Source: an uncultured Gammaproteobacteria bacterium (GTDB lineage: Bacteria; Pseudomonadota; Gammaproteobacteria; Arenicellales; UBA868). From it: a stretch of DNA of 8,039 bases. The position numbers and the translations under genes are program-made. The stretch is taken from positions 1 through 8,039 of the forward strand of contig CAJXBY010000118.1 in assembly GCA_913051905.1 (NCBI GenBank), in the 5' to 3' direction. The notes beneath the pieces were generated by a model, which ran no database searches, was not told where the DNA came from, and saw only the letters and a program-made list of their open reading frames with translations. This document shows, one piece after another, positions 1 through 6,380 of the stretch; positions within the stretch are counted from its first letter, which is position 1, and each line of letters opens with the position of its first letter.

Positions 1-403
1 CTGTACCGATCCACTTGCTGCCGCCAGAATGACGCTTTTCTTGTTCTTCCAGGCGCTTGCGAAACTCCTCGAGCAGTTTGTCCAGCCCCCCCAATGACTT
101 GATTTTCTCCTTCTCTTCTTCGGTCAGGTGTTTCTGGAATTCCGACCGTAGCCATTCCTCAGGCACCAGAGCACTAAGGAGGTCTTCCAGAGTCTCAAGG
201 TCGCGGAACCAGGCACTGAAGGCACGGTCAAATCGGTCAAAGTATTTCTCGTCTTTGACAAGAGACGCTCTTGCCAACAGGTAAAACTCATCGACCGATC
301 CAAAAGCGACTTGACGCTTCATGGCCTCGAGCAAGACCAGAAACTCCTTGACTGAAACCGGTATCTCCAGTTTCTTTAGGGTCTGGAAGAAATTGATCAG
401 CAC
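1..403 (-). CDS. CoxE-like VWA-domain protein, N-terminal part (3' end outside window)
   Basis: The reading frame is open from a GTG at 403 to the left edge, giving 134 residues. It begins MLINFFQTLKKLEIPVSVKE, the usual opening of the CoxE/VWA proteins (COG3552 type) that partner MoxR ATPases. The visible part is mostly helical and charged, with a Glu/Lys-rich stretch at about residues 94-125. It ends in GGSKWIGT, which matches the conserved linker just before the VWA domain; that domain with its MIDAS metal site must lie beyond the window. An in-frame TAG at 416-418 limits the start. GTG at 403 has AGAGG 9 nt upstream (413-417). The first in-frame ATG, codon 28 at 320-322, would remove the conserved N-terminus. 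The gene lies 74 nt after the MoxR gene in the same direction. In known pairs the VWA protein acts in the cytoplasm with the ATPase to activate a client; the client here is unknown. The family call is from recalled homologues. Confidence 0.82.
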   Translation of the reverse strand, partial: MLINFFQTLKKLEIPVSVKEFLVLLEAMKRQVAFGSVDEFYLLARASLVKDEKYFDRFDRAFSAWFRDLETLEDLLSALVPEEWLRSEFQKHLTEEEKEKIKSLGGLDKLLEEFRKRLEEQEKRHSGGSKWIGT

Positions 404-477
404 GCGGCGCGGCCTCTAAGAAAATCCCCGGACAAGTGTAGAACGATTCAGATTCGCCCGAAACCCGCTACGGGAAC

Positions 478-1323
478 TTAACGTGCGTCGCGACGTGCCA
501 TAAAGGCCAACCGCTGCAATGTGTGGACATCCTGTTCGTTCTTCAGCAGCGCACCGTAAAGCGGTGGAATGGCCTTGGTTCGATCGCGCTCTTTGAGGAT
601 CTCCTCCGGGATATCGTCGGCCAGCAACAACTTGAGCCAGTCGATCAATTCCGAGGTCGACGGTTTTTTCTTGAGACCCGGAACTTCCCGAATCTCAAAA
701 AAAACATCCAGCGCCTCTTTGAGCAATTGTTGTTTGATCTTCGGATGATGGACGTCCACGATGCGCTGCATGGTCTCCCGGTCAGGAAATGCAATAAAAT
801 GGAAAAAACAGCGGCGCAGAAATGCATCGGGCAACTCTTTCTCGTTGTTGCTGGTGATAATCACAATAGGTCTGTTTATTGCTGAGATGGTTTCACCGGT
901 CTCGTAGACGAAAAACTCCATCCGGTCCAGTTCGTTCAGCAAATCATTTGGAAACTCAATATCTGCCTTGTCAATCTCGTCAATCAGCAGCACGACCTGA
1001 TCATCGGCTTCAAAAGCATCCCATAGCTTTCCCTTGCGGATATAGTTGCTGATATCTTTGACTCGGCCATCGCCCAGTTGTGAATCTCTGAGCCGGGAAA
1101 CAGCATCGTACTCATAGAGACCTTGCTGTGCCTTACTGGTCGACTTGATGTGCCAGTTGATCAGACGCTTACCCAGCGCCCGGGCGACCTCTTCGGCCAA
1201 CATGGTCTTGCCCGTTCCAGGTTCTCCCTTGATCAGCAGCGGGCGTTGCAGCGTCACTGCGGCATTGACCGCCATACGCAGGTCTTCCGTCGCAATATAT
1301 CGATCGGTGCCTTCAAAACCCAT
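478..1323 (-). CDS. MoxR-family AAA+ ATPase
   Basis: This 281-residue protein is a cytoplasmic AAA+ ATPase of the MoxR family. Visible motifs are Walker A GEPGTGKT (33-40), Walker B VVLLIDEID (110-118, with D115 and E116), sensor-1 region ITSNN (156-160), and FLRRC (169-172 region) carrying the likely arginine finger. The segment IKSTSKAQQGLYEYDAVSRL (59-78) is typical of the subgroup that pairs with CoxE-like VWA proteins. Its length is normal for that subgroup. The frame extends upstream to a GTG at 1371 and an ATG at 1368. I chose the ATG at 1321-1323 because it gives the family's usual start (MGFEGTDRYI) and has GGGGAG 8 nt upstream (1332-1337). The gene follows fba by 72 nt and precedes the VWA gene by 74 nt. 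Such ATPases are known as chaperone-like activators or metal-insertion factors (for example CoxD, NorQ, RavA). No substrate enzyme such as CO dehydrogenase or NO reductase is visible here, so the client is open. Confidence 0.93.
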   Translation of the reverse strand: MGFEGTDRYIATEDLRMAVNAAVTLQRPLLIKGEPGTGKTMLAEEVARALGKRLINWHIKSTSKAQQGLYEYDAVSRLRDSQLGDGRVKDISNYIRKGKLWDAFEADDQVVLLIDEIDKADIEFPNDLLNELDRMEFFVYETGETISAINRPIVIITSNNEKELPDAFLRRCFFHFIAFPDRETMQRIVDVHHPKIKQQLLKEALDVFFEIREVPGLKKKPSTSELIDWLKLLLADDIPEEILKERDRTKAIPPLYGALLKNEQDVHTLQRLAFMARRDAR

Positions 1324-1331
1324 GTCTGTCA

Positions 1332-1337
1332 CTCCCC
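1332..1337 (-). promoter_or_regulatory. Ribosome binding site for the MoxR ATPase
   Basis: GGGGAG on the minus strand lies 8 nt before the ATG at 1321-1323. It decides the start against the upstream GTG/ATG pair at 1366-1371, which has no clear Shine-Dalgarno sequence. Confidence 0.7.
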
Positions 1338-1395
1338 ACAAAACCTCGCTTCGCGCTGATGTACGCATCACAGAGCAAAAATGTCATCGAATCCC

Positions 1396-2418
1396 TCAAG
1401 CCGCCTTTTCCAATTCAGGAGAATACTCACCCAACGCGGCAACCCCATTCATCCGCGCGCGGTGAAAAGCAATAGCACGAGCACTGGCGATGTTGGCGTT
1501 CTGGCCGGCCCAGTTTGTCATGGCGGCCGCCTGTAAGGCTCTACCATAGGAGAAAGTTACCGCCCAGGGTAGTGAGAAACCTGCATGATGCATGGCATTG
1601 AGATGCATGGTCGCTTCTTCGTCAGACTGCCCGCCAGAGAGGAATGCGATCCCAGGCACGGCGGGCGGCACTGTGCTCAACAGGCAACGCAGTGTCTCCC
1701 GCGCCACTTCCTCAATTCCCGCTCGGTTTTTCGCCTCTGCGCCCGAGATCACCATGCTGGGCTTGAGTACGATCCCACGAAGGTCAACCCCTTGGTCAGC
1801 AAGCGCTTCAAATACGGTCTGCTGGGCGTGTTGTGTTACCTCAAACGACCGTTCGATACTGTGGCTGCCGTCCATCAGGACTTCAGGCTCCACGATCGGA
1901 ACGATATCGTGTGCCTGGCAGAGCGCTGCATACCGGGCAAGGCCATGGGCGTTGGCGCTGAAACAGGCCCGACTGGGCAACCCATCGGAAATGGTGTACA
2001 CCGCTCTCCATTTTGCGAAACGAGCCCCCAGTTCCTGATACTCGGCAAGGCGTGGACCCAACCCATCTAGACCTTCTGTGACTTTCTCACCCGGGTGCAG
2101 CGAAAGATCCTTGGCACCGGTATCTACCTTGATTCCAGGAACGATACCCTGCTCGTTTAGAGCGTCCACAAACGACTTTCCGTCGGTTGTCTGGTCCCTG
2201 ATCGTCTCGTCAAACAGTATTGCGCCACCGATATAGTCACCCAGACCCGGCGAGGACACCAGCATGGTACGGTACTCCCGTCTCATTTCAATCGTGGTTG
2301 GAATACCGAGTGCTTCAAAGCGTTTGTTACAGGTCGGCGCGCTCTCGTCCATAGCCAAAATCCCTTTACTGGGAGCCACCATGGCTCGGGCTGTCGTTTG
2401 AAGTGTGTCAATGTTCAT
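1396..2418 (-). CDS. fba: Class I fructose-bisphosphate aldolase
   Basis: This enzyme reversibly cleaves fructose-1,6-bisphosphate into glyceraldehyde-3-phosphate and dihydroxyacetone phosphate; the reverse direction is used in gluconeogenesis and the Calvin cycle. The 340-residue protein is the metal-independent, Schiff-base (class I) type related to animal and plant aldolases, not the zinc-dependent class II type. The Schiff-base lysine is K219 in VLKPSMVISG. Other active-site residues by analogy with rabbit aldolase are D24 (AMDES), K97 (GIKVD), K136 (FAKWR), E177 and E179 (VEPEV), S261 (LSGGQSDE) and R293 (FSYGRALQ). The C-terminus (LGEYSPELEKAA) is short and lacks the terminal tyrosine tail of the animal enzymes, as is usual in bacteria. 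The ATG at 2416-2418 has GAGGA 6 nt upstream. The gene lies 91 nt after pyk and 72 nt before the MoxR gene. Some annotators would use fbaB or fda as the symbol. Confidence 0.97.
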   Translation of the reverse strand: MNIDTLQTTARAMVAPSKGILAMDESAPTCNKRFEALGIPTTIEMRREYRTMLVSSPGLGDYIGGAILFDETIRDQTTDGKSFVDALNEQGIVPGIKVDTGAKDLSLHPGEKVTEGLDGLGPRLAEYQELGARFAKWRAVYTISDGLPSRACFSANAHGLARYAALCQAHDIVPIVEPEVLMDGSHSIERSFEVTQHAQQTVFEALADQGVDLRGIVLKPSMVISGAEAKNRAGIEEVARETLRCLLSTVPPAVPGIAFLSGGQSDEEATMHLNAMHHAGFSLPWAVTFSYGRALQAAAMTNWAGQNANIASARAIAFHRARMNGVAALGEYSPELEKAA

Positions 2419-2424
2419 GAGATT

Positions 2425-2429
2425 TCCTC
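2425..2429 (-). promoter_or_regulatory. Ribosome binding site for fba
   Basis: GAGGA on the minus strand lies 6 nt before the fba ATG (2416-2418), supporting this start. Confidence 0.7.
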
Positions 2430-2454
2430 GTCGTTTACGTTTTGAGACATTTTT

Positions 2455-2479
2455 CCACAGTAACCGTGGTCAATTGACC
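2455..2479. promoter_or_regulatory. Stem-loop and 12-bp palindrome in the pyk-fba gap
   Basis: Two symmetric elements overlap by two bases. A perfect 12-bp palindrome, GGTCAATTGACC, spans 2468-2479. On the minus strand it is followed by CCACGGTTACTGTGG (2469-2455), which can form a 6-bp stem with one G-T pair and a TTA loop. No U-tract follows in either direction, so this is not an intrinsic terminator. The palindrome could be an operator half-site pair; its right half on the minus strand (TTGACC) also resembles a -35 box, but no good -10 element lies at the right distance. The symmetry is seen directly; any regulatory role is inference. Confidence 0.35.
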
Positions 2480-2509
2480 GATAAATGGTGGACTGCTACA
2501 CCTCGGGCT

Positions 2510-3961
2510 TTACTCGATCTCGCCGGAGATCTGTCCAACTTCGACAATCTTCATAGCATTAGTCCCTCCGCCTATTCCGGAAAAGTCGCCCTTGGTGATG
2601 ATGATTCTGTCGCCGTCCTTGACCAGTCCGCTCGACCTTAGTTTCTCAACCGCTATCCTGTTGACATCTCCGCGTGGAACACTCGAGGCATCGAAGGCGA
2701 CCGGAAACACGCCGCGGTACAGCGCCATCCTCCGCTCGGTTTCCGGCCATCGCGTACCCGCATAGATCGGAATGTCCGACCTTATTCGTGACATCCATTT
2801 AGGTGTACTGCCCGATTCGGTCAGAGCCAAGATGCCGGCAATATCAAAACGGTTGGCAGTGTACATCGTCGCCATGGCAATTGTCTCATCGACACGGCTA
2901 AATCGGGACTCCAGCCTTTGACCAGTCACTTGGCTACCATGATGGCGTTCCGCAGCCACGCAGATTCGGCTCATGGCCGAGACGACCCTCACGGGGTGGC
3001 GTCCGATGGCAGTCTCTGCGGACAGCATCACGGCGTCCGTCCCGTCGAGGACGGCGTTGGCAACGTCCGATACCTCTGCCCGAGTGGGTTGGGGGTTCTG
3101 CACCATGGACTGCATCATCTGCGTTGCCGTGATAGCAATACTATTGGCTTTTCGCGCTTCGGCTATCAGCCGCTTCTGCACACCCGGTAACTCGGAATCT
3201 CCGATCTCAACCCCCAGATCACCGCGAGCAACCATAATCGCATCGGCTGTTGTTATGATCTCGTCGATGTGATCAATAGCTTCACGCCGTTCGATCTTGG
3301 CAACAATGTGTGCTTCACTACCGGCTGCCCGCAACAGCATTCTCGCGGTCTCGACATCTGCGCCGTTGCGCACGAATGAAACGCCCACAAAGTCGGCTCT
3401 AATCTCCGCGGCAAATCGGATATGCTCATGATCCTGAGGTGTCAGTGCTGCAGCAGACAATCCGCCCCCCTGGAGATTTATTCCTTTGAAGCCTAAAAGC
3501 TCTCCGCCAGAAATCACGCGATTGATGATCCGATTACCCGCTACTTCTTCAACGCGCAAGGCAATGTTGCCATCATCGAGCAGCAGATTATCCCCAGCCT
3601 TGACGTCCTCTGGGAGACCAGAGTATGTCGTGCCGACTCCGTCTTCGGTGCCGTCTTCAGATCCAAGTGCAAGATCTATGTTGAATCTTCGGCCATTACG
3701 CAGGTGAACCTTACCCATCCGAAAGCCCTGAATCCGTATCTTGGGGCCTTGGAGGTCCAGCAGCAGGGCGACAGGCCGATTCACCTCCCGGGCACAGTCA
3801 CGTAGTTCTGTGGCACGTCGCCTGTGGTCTTCCAGAGACCCATGGGACATATTGATCCTGGCAACATCGACCCCCTCACCGATCAATGCAGACAACGCTT
3901 TGGCTTTGTCCGTTGATGGACCGAGGGAGGCAATGATTTTGGTGCGTCGTCTGGGGTCCAT
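2510..3961 (-). CDS. pyk: Pyruvate kinase (PykA type)
   Basis: This cytoplasmic enzyme transfers phosphate from phosphoenolpyruvate to ADP, giving pyruvate and ATP, the last and irreversible step of glycolysis. The 483-residue protein has the full pyruvate kinase layout: a split (beta/alpha)8 barrel, a B domain at about 78-165, and a C-terminal regulatory domain from about 340. Visible residues include R35, N37 and S39 (VARINMSHG), K222 and E224 (AKIER), D248 (ARGDLGVEIG), T280 (TATQMM) and the LDGTDAVMLSAETA block at 305-318. It resembles recalled E. coli PykA more than PykF. At 69-77 it reads DLQGPKIRI, the L/Q/K/I set linked to potassium-independent pyruvate kinases. The ATG at 3959-3961 gives a normal N-terminus (MDPRRRTKIIASLGP). 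No clear Shine-Dalgarno sequence precedes it; an in-frame stop at 3983-3985 leaves only a CTG at 3971-3973 as another option. The gene lies 54 nt after pgk and 91 nt before fba. Confidence 0.97.
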   Translation of the reverse strand: MDPRRRTKIIASLGPSTDKAKALSALIGEGVDVARINMSHGSLEDHRRRATELRDCAREVNRPVALLLDLQGPKIRIQGFRMGKVHLRNGRRFNIDLALGSEDGTEDGVGTTYSGLPEDVKAGDNLLLDDGNIALRVEEVAGNRIINRVISGGELLGFKGINLQGGGLSAAALTPQDHEHIRFAAEIRADFVGVSFVRNGADVETARMLLRAAGSEAHIVAKIERREAIDHIDEIITTADAIMVARGDLGVEIGDSELPGVQKRLIAEARKANSIAITATQMMQSMVQNPQPTRAEVSDVANAVLDGTDAVMLSAETAIGRHPVRVVSAMSRICVAAERHHGSQVTGQRLESRFSRVDETIAMATMYTANRFDIAGILALTESGSTPKWMSRIRSDIPIYAGTRWPETERRMALYRGVFPVAFDASSVPRGDVNRIAVEKLRSSGLVKDGDRIIITKGDFSGIGGGTNAMKIVEVGQISGEIE

Positions 3962-3963
3962 CC

Positions 3964-3975
3964 GGCTGATCAGCC
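3964..3975. repeat. Perfect 12-bp palindrome at the pyk start
   Basis: GGCTGATCAGCC is its own reverse complement and ends two bases before the pyk start codon (3959-3961), where a ribosome binding site would normally lie. It could fold into a small hairpin in the mRNA or bind a dimeric regulator. Its presence is direct; its function is unknown, and a short palindrome can occur by chance. Confidence 0.4.
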
Positions 3976-4015
3976 AATTGATTCAGAGTCGGGAACGGTT
4001 GTTCCTCGGCGTAAG

Positions 4016-5194
4016 TTAGGCAAGCGCACGCGACTCAAGTACCGCCACGGCGGGAAGCTTTTTACCCTCGAGAAACTCTAGAAAGGCACCACCACCGGTG
4101 GAGACATAGGAAATCCTATGGGCGATATTGTACTTGTCAACGGCTGCCAGGGTGTCGCCGCCGCCCGCAATAGAAAACGCCTTCGAGCCGGCGATTGCCT
4201 CACCCAGAACCCGAGTGCCTTCTCCGAACTGGTCGAACTCAAATACGCCTACTGGACCGTTCCAGACGATGGTCCCGGCTTTGTGCATCATCTGGGCGAA
4301 ACGAGCCGCAGTTTCCGGCCCAACATCAAGAATCATGTCATCTTCAGCAACTTCTGACACAGCCTTTATAGTCGCCGGTGTTTCGGCCGAGAAGGTTTTA
4401 CCAACAACCACATCGGTCGGTATTGGAATCTCCCCACCACGCGACGTCGCGTCGTCAATCAATTTCTTTGCCTGATCGATAAGAGCTTCCTCAATCAAAG
4501 ACTTACCCACGGAGAATCCCGCAGCTGAGATAAAGGTATTGGCAATACCTCCGCCCGGGATCAGTTGATCCACGGTCCCCACCAATGACTCCAGAACCGT
4601 TAACTTGGTCGAGACCTTTGAACCGCCAACGATGGCCACTATCGGGCGGACAGGGTTTTCAAGTGCTCTGCCCAGTGCATCCAGTTCAGCTGCCAGCAGC
4701 GGTCCGGCACAAACCTGTGGAGCAAATCGAGCAACACCTTCTGTCGATGCCTGTGCTCGATGGGCGGTACCAAAAGCATCCATCACGTACACATCACATA
4801 GCGCACCCATTTTACGAGCCAGGGTCTCATCATTTCCTTTTTCACCCTCATTGAACCGTACGTTTTCACACAGACAAGCGCTTCCCGGTGCAATATCGAC
4901 ACCATCCAGCCAGGATCGAATCAAAGGCACATCGACTTCCAACAGGTCAGATAAATGCGCAGCAATAGGTGCGAGGGAATAACGGTCATCGTATTGCCCT
5001 TCCTCTGGTCGACCCAGATGTGACATCAGCATAACCCGGCCACCTGCCGTAGTGGCAGACTTGATAGTAGGCAAAGCCGCTTGGATTCTATTATCGCTCG
5101 TGACTCGACCTTCCGAGACGGGAACATTCAAGTCCAAACGGATCAGCACACGCTTCCCAACCAGATCACAGTCATGCATCCGGAGCAGGTTCAT
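4016..5194 (-). CDS. pgk: Phosphoglycerate kinase
   Basis: This cytoplasmic enzyme reversibly transfers phosphate between 1,3-bisphosphoglycerate and ADP to give 3-phosphoglycerate and ATP, serving glycolysis, gluconeogenesis and the Calvin cycle. The 392-residue monomer has two domains. In the N-terminal 3-phosphoglycerate domain, D21 and N23 (RLDLNVP), R36, the SHLGRP block (58-63), R113 (CENVRF) and R146 (FGTAHR) are visible. In the C-terminal nucleotide domain, [11 protein letters not shown] (188-198), NGPVGVFE (312-319), the glycine-rich SIAGGGDT (341-348) and STGGGAFLE (365-373) are visible. Length is normal (E. coli has 387). The usual signature R-E-D-L-N-V-P has Leu in place of Glu here (RLDLNVP). 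The ATG at 5192-5194 is the only in-frame ATG after the stop at 5252-5254 that keeps the family's N-terminus. Its ribosome binding site is weak (at best GGTGG). The gene lies 85 nt after gap and 54 nt before pyk. Confidence 0.98.
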   Translation of the reverse strand: MNLLRMHDCDLVGKRVLIRLDLNVPVSEGRVTSDNRIQAALPTIKSATTAGGRVMLMSHLGRPEEGQYDDRYSLAPIAAHLSDLLEVDVPLIRSWLDGVDIAPGSACLCENVRFNEGEKGNDETLARKMGALCDVYVMDAFGTAHRAQASTEGVARFAPQVCAGPLLAAELDALGRALENPVRPIVAIVGGSKVSTKLTVLESLVGTVDQLIPGGGIANTFISAAGFSVGKSLIEEALIDQAKKLIDDATSRGGEIPIPTDVVVGKTFSAETPATIKAVSEVAEDDMILDVGPETAARFAQMMHKAGTIVWNGPVGVFEFDQFGEGTRVLGEAIAGSKAFSIAGGGDTLAAVDKYNIAHRISYVSTGGGAFLEFLEGKKLPAVAVLESRALA

Positions 5195-5279
5195 AACATT
5201 TTCATCAAAACCACCGAACCTAGCGGCAGGGCATCCACCCTGGAGATGATGCTATAGATATCCTCAATCCGAAACAGGT

Positions 5280-6293
5280 TCAGGATGCATTCATCAGTGC
5301 GATGCACGTATCCAACATCCGGTTGGAGAAGCCCCATTCATTGTCATACCAGGAACAGACTTTAACCGTCTTGCCGCTTACAACCCGGGTCATTGCACAG
5401 TCGTAGGTTGAAGAAGCGGGACTGTGGTTAAAATCAATGGACACCAGCGGTTTGTCGTTGTAATCCAGTATACCTTTGAGCTCGCCATCCGCAGCCTCAC
5501 GCAGCACCTGATTGACCTCATCCACCGTGGTCTGGCGTTCCGCCTCAAACGTCAAGTCCACCAGGGAGACATTGATCGTCGGTACCCGCACCGAAAACCC
5601 ATCAAGCTTGCCGTCAAGTTCCGGCAAAACCAGCCCCACGGCAGCTGCCGCACCCGTTGTAGTCGGAATCATGGACTGTGTCGCGGAGCGGGCTCGTCGT
5701 AGATCCTGATGGTAAACATCAGTCAACACTTGGTCATTGGTGTACGCATGAATTGTGGTCATAACTCCAGCCACAACGCCGATTTTCTCGTGTAGAGGTT
5801 TAACCAGTGGAGCCAGGCAGTTGGTCGTACAGGAAGCGTTGGAGATAACCGTATCGCTCGATTTCAACACGCTGTGATTGACACCATAGACAATCGTCGC
5901 ATCGACATCCTTACCGCCAGGGGCAGAGATAATGACCTTCTTGGCACCGCCGGCGAGATGGGCGCTGGCTTTTTCCTTACTGGTAAAAAACCCGGTGCAC
6001 TCCATGACCACATCAACACCCAGTTCTGCCCAGGGCAGCTGTGCCGGATCACGCTCAGCCAAGACTCTCACCCGTTTTTTACCCACCACAAATGAATCGC
6101 CATCAACGCTGACATTCTCGGGAAAGCGCCCATGGGCCGTATCATATTGCAGCAGGTGTGCATTGGCATCAGCGTTGCCCAAATCGTTGACCGCCACAAC
6201 ATCGAATTGGTCCTGCTGGCCGGACTCGAACATCGCCCGGAAGACATTGCGGCCAATGCGACCGAATCCATTGATTGCTACTTTGATCGCCAT
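5280..6293 (-). CDS. gap: Glyceraldehyde-3-phosphate dehydrogenase, type I
   Basis: This cytoplasmic tetramer reversibly oxidises and phosphorylates glyceraldehyde-3-phosphate to 1,3-bisphosphoglycerate with NAD(P). The 337-residue protein starts with the Rossmann motif INGFGRIGR (7-15). The catalytic cysteine is C155 in SNASCTTNC, and H182 in TTIHAYT is its general base. The phosphate-binding region includes TTTGAA (211-216), and the family C-terminus [13 protein letters not shown] (314-326) is intact. N36-D37-L38 at the end of strand 2 suggests NAD preference. The S-loop reads DVYH (192-195), as in many proteobacterial GAPDHs, rather than the DLPH of the classic NAD enzymes, so cofactor choice is not certain. 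The ATG at 6291-6293 has AAAGGAGA 7 nt upstream, the strongest ribosome binding site in the window. It follows tkt by 87 nt and precedes pgk by 85 nt, consistent with a shared operon. The symbol could also be gapA or cbbG. Confidence 0.98.
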   Translation of the reverse strand: MAIKVAINGFGRIGRNVFRAMFESGQQDQFDVVAVNDLGNADANAHLLQYDTAHGRFPENVSVDGDSFVVGKKRVRVLAERDPAQLPWAELGVDVVMECTGFFTSKEKASAHLAGGAKKVIISAPGGKDVDATIVYGVNHSVLKSSDTVISNASCTTNCLAPLVKPLHEKIGVVAGVMTTIHAYTNDQVLTDVYHQDLRRARSATQSMIPTTTGAAAAVGLVLPELDGKLDGFSVRVPTINVSLVDLTFEAERQTTVDEVNQVLREAADGELKGILDYNDKPLVSIDFNHSPASSTYDCAMTRVVSGKTVKVCSWYDNEWGFSNRMLDTCIALMNAS

Positions 6294-6300
6294 TGGCTGA

Positions 6301-6308
6301 TCTCCTTT
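6301..6308 (-). promoter_or_regulatory. Strong ribosome binding site for gap
   Basis: AAAGGAGA on the minus strand is a near-perfect Shine-Dalgarno sequence 7 nt before the gap ATG. It is much better than those before pgk and pyk, which suggests that GAPDH is translated at a higher rate than those two. Confidence 0.85.
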
Positions 6309-6380
6309 AAGTGAGCTTGTGAATCTCTTACCAGGTACGGCTATTAACGCAGTCTAATTGCCCCAGGATGGGCTCCTTAT

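Noticed and set aside
57..284. Plus-strand 75-codon open frame near the left edge
   Set aside because: It is Ser/Arg-rich and lies opposite the CoxE-like VWA protein, whose conserved N-terminus and GGSKWIGT linker are clear on the minus strand.
464..474. Small hairpin after the MoxR gene (CCCG-CTA-CGGG)
   Set aside because: The stem is 4 bp with a 3-nt loop and only three T residues follow, too weak to call a terminator.
523..885. Plus-strand open frame opposite the MoxR gene
   Set aside because: The minus strand encodes an intact AAA+ ATPase through this stretch, and the plus-strand product shows no family motif.
1324..1371. Earlier start for the MoxR gene (GTG 1371 or ATG 1368)
   Set aside because: It would add 15 or 16 residues not typical of the family and has no good ribosome binding site, unlike the ATG at 1321-1323.
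1585..2070. Plus-strand open frames opposite fba (also 1592-2038)
   Set aside because: They lie opposite the conserved aldolase core, have no motif, and overlap each other in different frames.
5227..5242. Hairpin in the gap-pgk spacer (CAGGG ... CCCTG)
   Set aside because: The stem is 5 bp with no U-tract, so it fits neither a terminator nor a known riboswitch; chance is enough to explain it.
5249..5270. Promoter-like TATCTATAG before pgk
   Set aside because: No -35 element stands at a suitable distance, and AT-rich hexamers are common between genes.
6360..6373. Possible terminator hairpin after tkt (GCCCCAGGATGGGC)
   Set aside because: The stem is only 4 bp and is followed by AATTAG on the minus strand, with no U-tract.
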